Below are positions 56,201 through 64,000 of a stretch of 64,000 nucleotides of DNA, one piece after another. A program made the position numbers and the translations under genes. The stretch's first letter is position 1. Each line of letters starts with the position of its first letter. The stretch covers positions 62,001-126,000 of the forward strand of contig OZ025783.1 of NCBI GenBank assembly GCA_964019425.1, in the 5' to 3' direction. Below the pieces are notes generated by a model. That model ran no database searches and was not told the DNA's origin. It saw only the letters and a list, made by a program, of their open reading frames with translations. Source of the DNA: Flectonema sp. DT1601 (taxonomy: Eukaryota > Euglenozoa > Diplonemea > Diplonemida > Diplonemidae).

Positions 56201-59200
56201 AGTAACGTGCTGATGCATTGCTTTCCAGACCAGCATTCCATCCATTTATTAGTAACTTTATTCTTGTAACGAATAGCTGGTTCTGGTCTTGGTGGTAATG
56301 TGTCGCTTACTTTATGAAGGGTTGCGTAGATTAAATGATCAAATTCAGTTCCTGATAGCCAAGTATCTCTTTTTGTTAACAAGACTCCACTAACAACGTG
56401 ATCTTGAATTAAACCACGAAGAGGTTTACCTGAAGTGCTGGATATGAAATGTTTTCTTGCAGAGTTGAGAACTTGTAACTCAACCTGAGCCCGTTCTGTT
56501 TGAGGAACGTGAATGTTCATTTCATCACCGTCAAAATCAGCATTAAATCCCTTACAGTTGGCATAATGAAATCTGATAGTACGTTGATGACCTGCTTCTC
56601 CACTACCAACAACAAGACGTTGACCAAGCCACGATGACTTATGAAGAGTTGGTTGTCTGTTTAGTACAACCCAATCATCTGTTGCGACATGACGAAATAC
56701 TTTAAATCTTACTTCTGGTGGAGGTCCTTCAGAATTGATCAGAACGTTCTCCATCCAAATAATTAATTCTAAAGCTGTCTTTCCTCCAATACGAGCGATG
56801 TCAATAAGTTGCATGTCTTCAGGTGTTAGTGGTTTCTTTATGAAGAGTGGCCTGCGAGCTTTTGAAATTAGTTCAAATGCCTTTGCGACTTCAGCTGCTT
56901 CATCAGCATCAAGCTCTACACGAGTTGCTCCAGGGTATGTTTTATCACCATTGAGGATTGAGTTAAGAAGGAATCCACGTCTACATTGTAAAACCTGACC
57001 TTGTTTTGAATGAGGACTAGTTGACTGTGGAGGAAGTACTTCAGGGATCGTTAACCTTTTAGCAAATCTTCTACTTAACATAACCTGGTCGTCTTCTAAG
57101 TTGTTATCAGGAGAGATGACACTTCTACAAGCTTGATTCACTCTCTTTCCCATTAAGTTAGTTCTGAACAGTCCGCTCTTCTTTTCAAAAATCTGCTGGG
57201 CACCCTTACCTGCTGGACCATCCATAGGCCCACCACCTGTTGCTGTCGCAAACATTATCCTCCTGTACGAGTCTTGAGCTGACCTGGCACAGAATTCAAA
57301 TGTTCTTGGTCTGTTGTTCCAAAAGGCAATAACAGCACATTGATTAGACGATTGTGGAGCGTCCTTCTTCGGTTTTCCCATAAACTTACTTCCAATAACA
57401 CGAAGATTCTTACCACATGAGAGCAGGTTAGAAAGCTGCTTAGTTTGGTCATCAGCCTGAATCTTCCCGCTGTCTTCACGAAATGGACGAAATTTATTTG
57501 GTCCGATTTCAACAATTCTGTGAATGAAAGCCTTCCAGTAATTACTAGCTGGAAGTGCGAAAGAAGGATCAACTGAGTCTGGAGAAGAACAAACCTGATA
57601 GAAGATCTGACCTAACGAGTCCTGTTCGATACTAAATAACTTCTCAATGTGTTCCTTTACAGAATGAGGTGGAAGGTAAACATTCGAACGAGGAGCAGCT
57701 TCACGCATTGGCTTTCCGTTCTTTTTGTGATGAACAATTTGACCTCCTCCCTTGTTTACCTCAGTGTCAGTTTTGAATAATTTAAGTGACTTAAGAATAC
57801 CTGTCCAGTCTAAGAAGGTGCTAGGGCCATCTGATGTGTCAGGAGTTAGTGAGCAAGACTTCTGCATCTCTGCGATGTCAATATTTTTAGACATATCAGC
57901 ACCACTTATGTCATAGAAGTAACCACTCTTTTTAAAATCTGTTATTCTTCTTGGGTTAAATAGTCCACAGGTTTTACACGCTGACTTGCTTGATGACCCT
58001 GCGGATATCAACTTCCAAATATCATTTACTACCTGTCGTCTCTTCTGAAACATTAAAGCAGCTGGTGGTCTGGTTTGCTTTGGATTCGTAACTTCTGATT
58101 GTTCAATAAAAGAAAATACCCATCGCATCATATCAGTGGTGGCTTTTACTACTTCACATGCAGCGTAGGCATTGTAACCTTTCTTTTTGAGTGCGTGTTG
58201 ACCAGCAGCAGTTGAGCTGAATGAGAACTTCTGATCAATTACTTCTTCGAGTCCAGGATTCCAAAGACGCTCGTTAAGTAGGTAGAGTGTTGCTATCTTT
58301 CTACGGAGTTCAAATGAGCTGCTGCGCCAGCGGTGGCACCACCAGCACTTCCCGCGAAGCATAGCAAGAACGTCACCCCATTGAAGAGGATTTATTAACC
58401 ACATCTCTTTTGGCATCTTTAAATGACAATAATGACCTGAGCAATCTGGTTTTGGATCGATAACAATTGATTCTCTCTTTACTTCTACTCCACATGCTAT
58501 ACATTGCATCATACGAGGCTTCTTCTTACCAACCATGTCTTTAGCCATACTGTGACCAAGACTTTCACCACATTGTGGACAGGCTGGTAGAGCTCCAACG
58601 TTGCATGTTGCACACCAAATGTTCCAGCGACCACTATTCTCTCCGCTCTTCTTTACTTCAAGTGAACCCATTCTCGGATCATATAAACCATTCGTATGAA
58701 AACATGAAGGGAATCCAATCTCATCTTCAACGTTAGCAACTCTACCTGTTCTTCTCTTGTCGAGATGTTTGCGAAGTTTTCTTTTGATCGCGTTGTACGG
58801 TTCCTCAACACTGTTTGATGCATTCAATTGATCTAATGCTTTTGAAGTTAATCTTGTTCCACTTGATGGTTGAGACTTGTCACGTCTTCCTCTTATTCTT
58901 GGTTGAGATGCACCATCAGAATCACCAGCCTCTGAGAGTCCAATAATTGAATTGAGTTCAGACCTACCCATAGAACGAGTAGCATCACTAATGTCGGTAT
59001 CGACTGGGTCTCTGTAAGAGAGAGCGCTTGCTTTGGTTACAACTGTTTCAGCATTTGTTGATGCTACAGCTGTTTCATCAAGTGTGTCTCTACTGACATC
59101 CGATCTAACGTCAACACAGCTATCACTAGTTGCGATACTTCTCTGATAGGCTGCTCTTCTTCCCATTTCCTTCGGTTGATTTAAACTTCTCTTAATCTCA

Positions 59201-59343
59201 CCCTTACTACTACTAAGTAGCTGTTCATCGGTAAGTAGCTGCAACTGAACTGCGAAATCTGGGTTCGCCTGCTCTTTTTGAAGCAATTCCAGCCACTGGG
59301 CTGGTCTGATACCTGGTGTCGTATCTGGTAGCTTTCCCGCCAT
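53230..59343 (-). CDS. POLR1A: DNA-directed RNA polymerase I largest subunit
   Basis: A 2,037-aa single-exon protein. It contains the catalytic NADFDGDEMN (about 934-943; the three Asp bind Mg2+), the RQPTLHKSSW pore motif, and the trigger-loop region QMTLNTFHQAG (about 1449-1459). Pol I rather than Pol II or III is indicated by LIQDHVVSGVLLTKRDTW, HELHGAEAAGTLLCSFGRL, and the C-terminal MTFETATKFLAAASKEGLHDDMKSPAARIMLGQ, together with lack of a heptad CTD. Cys pairs near 240-340 form the clamp zinc sites. The first ~215 residues are a Ser-rich extension not usual for the family, and the chain is longer than typical (about 1,650-1,720 aa). It transcribes rRNA in the nucleolus. An acceptor lies 14 nt upstream of the ATG. 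Confidence 0.95.
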   Translation of the reverse strand: MAGKLPDTTPGIRPAQWLELLQKEQANPDFAVQLQLLTDEQLLSSSKGEIKRSLNQPKEMGRRAAYQRSIATSDSCVDVRSDVSRDTLDETAVASTNAETVVTKASALSYRDPVDTDISDATRSMGRSELNSIIGLSEAGDSDGASQPRIRGRRDKSQPSSGTRLTSKALDQLNASNSVEEPYNAIKRKLRKHLDKRRTGRVANVEDEIGFPSCFHTNGLYDPRMGSLEVKKSGENSGRWNIWCATCNVGALPACPQCGESLGHSMAKDMVGKKKPRMMQCIACGVEVKRESIVIDPKPDCSGHYCHLKMPKEMWLINPLQWGDVLAMLRGKCWWCHRWRSSSFELRRKIATLYLLNERLWNPGLEEVIDQKFSFSSTAAGQHALKKKGYNAYAACEVVKATTDMMRWVFSFIEQSEVTNPKQTRPPAALMFQKRRQVVNDIWKLISAGSSSKSACKTCGLFNPRRITDFKKSGYFYDISGADMSKNIDIAEMQKSCSLTPDTSDGPSTFLDWTGILKSLKLFKTDTEVNKGGGQIVHHKKNGKPMREAAPRSNVYLPPHSVKEHIEKLFSIEQDSLGQIFYQVCSSPDSVDPSFALPASNYWKAFIHRIVEIGPNKFRPFREDSGKIQADDQTKQLSNLLSCGKNLRVIGSKFMGKPKKDAPQSSNQCAVIAFWNNRPRTFEFCARSAQDSYRRIMFATATGGGPMDGPAGKGAQQIFEKKSGLFRTNLMGKRVNQACRSVISPDNNLEDDQVMLSRRFAKRLTIPEVLPPQSTSPHSKQGQVLQCRRGFLLNSILNGDKTYPGATRVELDADEAAEVAKAFELISKARRPLFIKKPLTPEDMQLIDIARIGGKTALELIIWMENVLINSEGPPPEVRFKVFRHVATDDWVVLNRQPTLHKSSWLGQRLVVGSGEAGHQRTIRFHYANCKGFNADFDGDEMNIHVPQTERAQVELQVLNSARKHFISSTSGKPLRGLIQDHVVSGVLLTKRDTWLSGTEFDHLIYATLHKVSDTLPPRPEPAIRYKNKVTNKWMECWSGKQCISTLLKFVSNHYSTTGVGRYAGGLSFLSRTALPNTSWDPRPDNEKPQFITDKLMDDDYVEVIQDEFVRGLLDKNQLGATGNTLIQHCHELHGAEAAGTLLCSFGRLMTEYLSGYGFTVGITDLMLTNKKEDERSAKLYELDNAIVGMTTEADRLGTVMKKTGELNKEMFPNGMKKTFPDNCLSLMTMSGAKGSGVNSTQMAVLLGQQTFDGKRVDAMPSGKTLPGTLLGDDRAGCGGFGLGRFLSGIRPQQYVVHAAAGRDGLIDTAVKTSRSGYLQRSVVKGMEGLATKWIATSPAVIDEAGGIVQFKFGHDGIDPQRSAGWKSGKAPENVTHHNIVAIRNGLAKRKREWRSVPETNSSLKRGKADEMNKTAEERVTYLNELRANMACDEPVGIIAAQSVGEPSTQMTLNTFHQAGQTVSHVTEGIPRLRQILQSASVSSPMVMLPIEGMNADIAKQILRLHVILSPKSISDLTPDGMEPFAYATQVASANDNYKRVDVMINMSESKLDDYYLGEYGLVNTTGPKSKKDKKKRNNDWKDINSSYRKKCEARGVIISSKVSATKDEDKGRCGMRLVESKPCGAVADLHSSLNALNKTIMRDLQRSWNWDKTHDPAGFSARKSTCNGETVNKTTLPQSYNPGHKKQCEPSQTYITSTKVSTKLNLLNYDSIGGAHIPESETSKAATAALSLPVTRREETYAGGLHSNDGTRPDIDNLPPSEKNSLHSISLCVTPQGVCRSTEDDDVLQYHFSVVVPIHVNLMFDNLLKNALSSVTLRKNEVSGITRSFFVPNQKGNGGMFHVEGGKIKQVVNTIYRFPSDFLTYARVDKIRSTDHNDMCSYFGVEAGQAGLLEELKRLFKSYSVDSRWLTLVTDRAMFGGSWKGFSRFSVIASSPSILSRMTFETATKFLAAASKEGLHDDMKSPAARIMLGQELSQSSSNYMSKASKNLTGRIDKQRNVVVGQVGSNPENVKVKRLRSQSPKKIKKSKVKSSKV

Positions 59344-59642
59344 ATTATGAGGGGAGGGGCTGGTTAAGATTAAATTATTTATAACGAAATTAATTGTATT
59401 TTCGTAAAGGTAGTATTCGTAAGTAACTTAAGACACTTTGCACTTTTTTTTTTTAAAAAAATACTTTTTTTTTTTTTTTTTTTTTTTTCCCGTAATCGGA
59501 AAAATTTGTTTTGCGCAGGTCCGCAACACTACGACTTTTCGACACTTCAAATGGGGGTGATATGTGGACAACAAAACAGATATTTGAGATCCCTGAAATT
59601 TAAGAAACAGAACCAATCCAGTACATTTCATGTGTTGGATAC

Positions 59643-61085
59643 TTATATCCAGTGAGGAGTGTTGTTCTTCATTGCAGGCCAAGGCATTTCATATTCATGA
59701 AGTTGTCTGTCCCCTTCTTCAGTAGGGAGTCTGGTGTTTCTCGATTCCCAGTAGTCGCGAATATCTTTTCCAATAGGCTGACCGAGTCTAGGAATGTGTT
59801 CACTAACCATTTTACGATGTTCTTTAATTCTTTTAGTGTTTGCATCCCAACGCATACCATTCAGCCATGGGTCATCTAACAGTCGAGATTCAATTTTATC
59901 AGTTTCCATTTCCGCAACCTCATTCGCGATTTCTTCTTCAATTGTTGCGAAGTTTGATTCAGTTTCTCCAAGCTCAGAGAGTGGTACTCGGAGTTTCTTT
60001 TTTAGATGAGGTGGTAGCATCATCGCCTTTTCCGCGTTAAAGAAATCTTCTAATTGTGATAAAGCTCCCTCAGTAAGTATACAATAATGATAACGAAGGC
60101 AGTCGTATCCGTTGAAAGAACGAGGTTCTTGAATTTGAATACCATACGTGAAGATGTTTGGCCAATAGTTATTTGGATGCATCTCCTGTGAAGGAGTGTG
60201 TCGAGGACCTCCATCGATAATGTAAGCTCCTAGTCGAGTTCTGTCAAACCCCCACTGGTTAGCCCAATCACGCATTAGATCAACGCTGTCAGTTGGGAAC
60301 TTTAGTTCATCAACGATGATTAATTTATCTTTCATAAGTTTTAATGACAATGCCATTCTTAAGAATCTAGATTGAATATGAGAAGGAACATCCCTTCTAA
60401 TATCTCTGTGAATTCTAAAACCATGAGTGAATCCACCACCGTGACTCTTTCTAAATCTCTTATTATTATGCCACATACCCTGACCTTGATTAGCACCATT
60501 AGGATGAGGCGCGAGAGATGCTACTGGACCTGGAACATGGGTTCGATGCATTTTCCGAATACCTCCAAAACCTTTAGTCCGATCATGTTCATAGGAATAC
60601 ATTTGATTAAGAACATCTGTTTCTGGAGGTCTTCCAAAGATGTACGAATCGAGTTGAATAGTTTTAACTTCTTCTTTGTGCTGATTAAACACCGGTACGA
60701 ATATTTCATCTTTATTTACATGTTGGAATTGAACCTTTGAAGCAGCAGTTTCATCCATTATGAAACCTTCGTCTCCAAGATTAGGATTGGTATTAAATAA
60801 TGCCTCTCCTTCTTTTCTCTCAGTCGGTATCATTCTCTGACCAGACACATCTGTTGTGTTTGTAAAGAATTCTTTGTGCCCAGGAGTGTCAAACCAATAC
60901 TCTGGTTCTTGTAATAAATAATCACGTGTTAAACCTTCAGGAACTCCGATTGGTCTTCCCATTCCATCTTCATCTTGTCCATCAATTATTTGCGATTGCC
61001 ATCTTCTATCACATCTTCTGACGATACCAGTCGTCCTTCTCATGGACCTCATTTTATTTATTGATATCCTGATGTTTAAGAACAT
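59643..61085 (-). CDS. MRPL4: Mitochondrial large-subunit ribosomal protein uL4
   Basis: 480 aa if the first ATG (61085) is used. The ATG at 61052 is likelier to start the mature message, because an AG acceptor (ttcttaaacatcag) lies between them and the second start gives an Arg-rich presequence, MRSMRRTTGIVRRCDRRW. The uL4 core is about residues 150-330: FGRPPETDVLNQMYSYEHD, a rewritten Gly/His loop (GANQGQGMWHNNKRFRKSHGGG), then LRMALSLKLMKDKLIIVDEL and the Rossmann-like end FDRTRLGAYIIDGG. N- and C-terminal extensions of about 140 residues each make it much longer than bacterial L4 (about 200 aa), as is common for mitochondrial ribosomal proteins of protists. Only 79 nt separate it from the ankyrin gene stop. 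Confidence 0.8.
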   Translation of the reverse strand: MFLNIRISINKMRSMRRTTGIVRRCDRRWQSQIIDGQDEDGMGRPIGVPEGLTRDYLLQEPEYWFDTPGHKEFFTNTTDVSGQRMIPTERKEGEALFNTNPNLGDEGFIMDETAASKVQFQHVNKDEIFVPVFNQHKEEVKTIQLDSYIFGRPPETDVLNQMYSYEHDRTKGFGGIRKMHRTHVPGPVASLAPHPNGANQGQGMWHNNKRFRKSHGGGFTHGFRIHRDIRRDVPSHIQSRFLRMALSLKLMKDKLIIVDELKFPTDSVDLMRDWANQWGFDRTRLGAYIIDGGPRHTPSQEMHPNNYWPNIFTYGIQIQEPRSFNGYDCLRYHYCILTEGALSQLEDFFNAEKAMMLPPHLKKKLRVPLSELGETESNFATIEEEIANEVAEMETDKIESRLLDDPWLNGMRWDANTKRIKEHRKMVSEHIPRLGQPIGKDIRDYWESRNTRLPTEEGDRQLHEYEMPWPAMKNNTPHWI

Positions 61086-61164
61086 GAAATAGTAATAAAA
61101 GAACTACACGAAAAGAATTACTTAGAACGAAAAAGTTTTGTTTAAATTAGTTTATTAATTTTAA

Positions 61165-62439
61165 CTACCAAGCACCGTCATTTGAAGAAGATCCGCTGTT
61201 GGAATCGTCGTCGAAAAAACCAATATCGCAATACCGAATACCATTAGATGAATCTGACAACGAATATGTTGAAGTTGAAATTGAAGTGCGACGGTCACTA
61301 TCTTCAGAGTCGATAAATGTGTTATCTCTGTCGCTAGCTTCTTCTCCAAATGATGATGAAGAATCATCACTGGAACTGTCATCTACGACCAAGAGCGATA
61401 AACGACTTCGACCATCTCTGTTTTTTAAATTAACTTTCGAACCTGAATTTAATAATAGTTTTGTTATTTCAGCATTTTGACAAACATGCAATGCTATGTC
61501 ACCTCTATGACCCCTAACATTTGGATCAGCACCGTATCTCAAAAGTACTTCAACCATATCTGGTCTATTAAATAGCGTTGCAGTGAACAGAGCGGTGTTT
61601 TTATTATGAACGGCATTCACATCAGCTTTATTGAGAAGTAATTCTTCGATCATTTCACTGCTGGCTCTCATCTTTATTGCTGATGATAACGGAGCCTCAC
61701 CAGTGATGTCAACTGTATTAACATTTGAACCAGCCGCTATCAACAGTTTCACACATTCTAAAGCACGGTTATTCACGGCACTATGTAAAGGAGTGCAGCC
61801 TTCGATGTCTCTTAATTCAATGTTGTTCGTACGATCAATAATAATTCTGGCTAGTTCCGGATCCCGAACCGTGTGTAGAGGAGATTGACGAGTGTCGCTT
61901 GTGATGGAAATATCAGCCCCGTGGTCGAATAGCATTTTAGACATTTTTTTACGACTTCTTCTGACAGCAGCGTGGAATGGAGTAAAGCCATTCGCATCTT
62001 GCTCATTGACATTAAGTGAGAAACCAGAAGATAACAAGCTCTCCAACACGCTATCGTTAGTACACAGCTTCGCTGCTACACAAAGTATCCCCTCAGGATT
62101 CACTCCCGCTGTTAAGAAATCTTTAATATGAGTCACACGCCCTCGTTTAATCTCGTTTCGTAAACCCGAAGGAGTGATTGACTTCTTTAATGTTTTTAAA
62201 TGTCGTCGTGCAACTTCTCCCTTTGACTGCACGAGTTCTAATTCACTGTCTCCTGAAACACCATAAGATGCTACTAATTTATTACCTTCTAGAAACTGAT
62301 CTTCATAATACAAATCAAACAATAAAGGGTCCGTGCCTTCTTCTTCAGCAAGTTGGTCTTTAGCGTCGTTCACAGTTGTGGTTGCGCTAATTTGGATGAT
62401 TGGGTTTCCGATGATTGTTCTAACTGAGACAGAAAGCAT
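61165..62439 (-). CDS. Ubiquitin-like / ankyrin-repeat protein
   Basis: A 424-aa single-exon protein. Residues 1-72 look like a ubiquitin-like beta-grasp domain (MLSVSVRTIIGNPIIQISA, a helix NDAKDQLAEEEG, then LFDLYYEDQFLEGNKLVASYGV). Residues about 105-345 are seven or so ankyrin repeats (NGFTPFHAAVRRSRKKMSKM, GCTPLHSAVNNRALECVKLL). The C-terminal 75 residues are Ser/Asp-rich. There is no Gly-Gly processing site after the ubiquitin-like domain, so it is not a conjugatable modifier but probably an adaptor. A cis leader intron is possible, with a donor ttgcg|GTAAGC at 63202 and acceptor cactattacag 50 nt before the ATG. Confidence 0.75.
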   Translation of the reverse strand: MLSVSVRTIIGNPIIQISATTTVNDAKDQLAEEEGTDPLLFDLYYEDQFLEGNKLVASYGVSGDSELELVQSKGEVARRHLKTLKKSITPSGLRNEIKRGRVTHIKDFLTAGVNPEGILCVAAKLCTNDSVLESLLSSGFSLNVNEQDANGFTPFHAAVRRSRKKMSKMLFDHGADISITSDTRQSPLHTVRDPELARIIIDRTNNIELRDIEGCTPLHSAVNNRALECVKLLIAAGSNVNTVDITGEAPLSSAIKMRASSEMIEELLLNKADVNAVHNKNTALFTATLFNRPDMVEVLLRYGADPNVRGHRGDIALHVCQNAEITKLLLNSGSKVNLKNRDGRSRLSLLVVDDSSSDDSSSSFGEEASDRDNTFIDSEDSDRRTSISTSTYSLSDSSNGIRYCDIGFFDDDSNSGSSSNDGAW

Positions 62440-63365
62440 CGAATACGTTAGTTGTTGGTAACCGGAAGTGTATATTTATTATCTGCTTGCTGTAATAGTG
62501 AAAAAAGTGAAACAATTTTAAAATTAATAATAACATTTCTCCAACGTCGTAAACACACATCCAAACGGTAACCGTCTGCCAGTCAACAGCAGTTTTTTTT
62601 TTTTTTTTTTTTTCTTCTCCTTTCGATGTTTTTTTTTGAAAGGTTTTATAAAGCTCGAAAGAGAATGGAGTATTACCACCACAGTATGATTTACTTTTCT
62701 TTCTAAAACCTCTTTTTTTTTTTTTTTTTTTTCCTCCTCAATAAATAAGACTCCAAGAATCATATTTATATTATATTTTACTTCAAAATCAATCCCAATC
62801 ATAAATAAAGGAAAGAAAAAATAACCTTCTTGAGCACGGACCTCGCATAGATGGGAAACGGTAGATAGAAAAAGGAAGGGTGGTCCCCCACATTGCGCAG
62901 TGTCACAGCCTCTAAGAGCTGGCAGTTTTTTTTCCCCTATTTTTTCTTCCTCATGTTAGTTTGCATTATCACAAAAAAAAACATAAAGTGAAGAAGGACT
63001 GAGATGTTGTTAAGATACATCAAACCTATTCACAAACTACTAAATAACAAGTGTCGGAAACTAGTTATTTAGTAGTCCAGCAGTACAAATCAAAAAGAAA
63101 AAAAAAAGAAAGGGAGAAAAAAAAAATCATATTTTTCAATTTTATTAAACAAAAAAGAACAGCAGCTTTGATTAGCTGGTCCACAAACATCGGATTGCTT
63201 ACCGCAATGCGTACAGACTGCAATCTTTCATACAATCGAATTGCAGTGATGGGAAGAAAAGGGGAAACGGATACCAGTAAAACAAACTAAGAAAAACTAT
63301 ACGAGAATATGTATAATTTTCAGAGAAAAAAACAAAACAAATTCGTAGGTATAAGCACATCGTTG
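62440..63365. other. Intergenic, 926 bp, with candidate leader exon
   Basis: The minus-strand segment ending at 63203 has a strong donor (cattgcg|GTAAGCA) and an upstream AG, making it a plausible non-coding first exon for the ankyrin gene. The rest is AT-rich with T21 and T20 runs near 62595 and 62715. A plus-strand frame at 63051-63290 has no ATG start and no domain. Confidence 0.45.
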
Positions 63366-64000
63366 CTACGATGAGCTAGTCACTTTCTTAACTCGTAGAG
63401 GGGCTTGCGTCCCATCATCAGTCTCGCTGTCATCACTCTCGTAACCCTCGTCGTCTTCATCATCTCCACCAGACGACTCATCTTTTGGTAATGAGTGAAT
63501 TGACGAATTACTCACTCTCTTTCTTAACCTCTCTCTTAATGATCGTTTTATCTCAGACAGCGTTGGACGTTCTGACGGGTCAGGATGAGTCTTTTTTTTT
63601 GGTGTTTTGATATAAGAAGTGAAATCAAAGAAAACTTGTAACAAAAGAATACATACCATCCTTTCTATTAACAACATGTCATCTTTCCATTCCTTTTTGA
63701 ATTCTTCGCAGATCGCGTTTTCTCGTTCAGTTGCTCTGTTAGATTATTTATTACGTTGTTGCTTTTGTTTGTCTTAAAACTAAAATATAAAAAAGAAACA
63801 TACTTCAGAGATTGCAAGTGAATAATTCTTTCGCTATCTGTTGGCCTTTCCATGAAGAGTTCAAAATAAATAGCACCCAAAGAGTAGATGTCACTGTGTC
63901 TTCCGTAAGTTCCGTTATTTTGTTGTTCAGGACTGGCATAAAGTGGAGTTCCAGCAACACCTGTGGTCTGGTTTTCTTCTTGAAGCACAACACCGAGAGG
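63366..64000 (-). CDS. eIF2-alpha-kinase-like protein kinase, C-terminal part (three exons visible)
   Basis: Exons are 63804-64000 (continuing past the edge), 63657-63735 and 63366-63590. The 68-nt and 66-nt introns both have GTATGT donors; the second acceptor, after an A-run, is poor in pyrimidines. Spliced, the frame gives the kinase activation segment and C-lobe: GVAGTPLYASPEQ, then HSDIYSLGAIYFELF, SERIIHLQSLK and MTHPDPSERPTLSEI. The GTxLYxSPEQ ... DIYSLGxxxFEL ... ER pattern is that of the PEK/GCN2/HRI/PKR family, which phosphorylates eIF2-alpha under stress. The tail is Asp/Glu/Ser-rich. The ATP-binding lobe, HRD and DFG motifs and any sensor domain lie outside the window, so the subtype cannot be told. 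Confidence 0.8.

Noticed and set aside
63051-63290. 79-codon plus-strand frame
   Set aside because: It begins with GTG, is Lys-rich from A runs, and a minus-strand leader exon is better supported there.
1-64000. tRNA, rRNA, CRISPR, LTR or DNA-transposon elements
   Set aside because: No T-loop/anticodon pattern, rRNA core, terminal repeats or transposase/reverse transcriptase motif was recognised by reading; a covariance or profile search was not possible here.

Overview
This is nuclear DNA from a eukaryote, probably a unicellular protist; I cannot name the lineage. The evidence is short GT-AG introns of about 59-125 nt, very long reading frames with typical eukaryotic domains (kinesin, RNA polymerase I largest subunit, mitochondrial uL4, NACHT-WD40), and AT-rich non-coding DNA full of oligo-A and oligo-T runs. 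All stops fit the standard code.

Layout. Positions 1-1,600 hold the possible tail of a plus-strand gene, a 20-bp minisatellite running into a 200-N assembly gap, and the 5' part of a minus-strand gene cut by that gap. From about 1.6 to 27.5 kb there is an AT-rich, homopolymer-packed stretch with no long gene. It contains scattered GC-richer islands flanked by good splice signals. One is a candidate terminal exon whose peptide resembles the end of a response-regulator receiver domain. From 27.5 kb to the right edge, 13 consecutive genes all lie on the minus strand. In transcription order (right to left) they are: an eIF2-alpha-kinase-like protein kinase (cut by the window edge), a ubiquitin-like/ankyrin protein, mitochondrial ribosomal uL4, RNA polymerase I largest subunit, an ankyrin-ADP-ribosyltransferase-NACHT-WD40 receptor-like protein, a kinesin/alpha-beta-hydrolase/WW/RING-like fusion, a BRCT protein, a Sel1-like/polyQ/SPRY-like protein, a giant EGF-IPT multi-pass membrane protein, two tandem sugar-phosphate/nucleotide-sugar-type transporters, a secreted I9-type protease inhibitor, and a small acidic protein.

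The genes do not form an obvious single pathway. The right half looks like a compact unidirectional array with gaps of 79-1,458 bp. Nearly every start codon has a pyrimidine-tract plus AG acceptor 4-50 nt upstream, so messages are probably matured by leader splicing, either cis 5'UTR introns or spliced-leader trans-splicing. Five genes needed splicing to read correctly (both transporters, the BRCT gene, the NACHT gene and the kinase); their exon joins are given in the entries.

The most notable objects are the Ank-ART-NACHT-WD40 protein, the kinesin-hydrolase fusion, the hidden receiver-like exon, a structured GC-rich element at 46.08-46.19 kb, and the gene-converted transporter pair.
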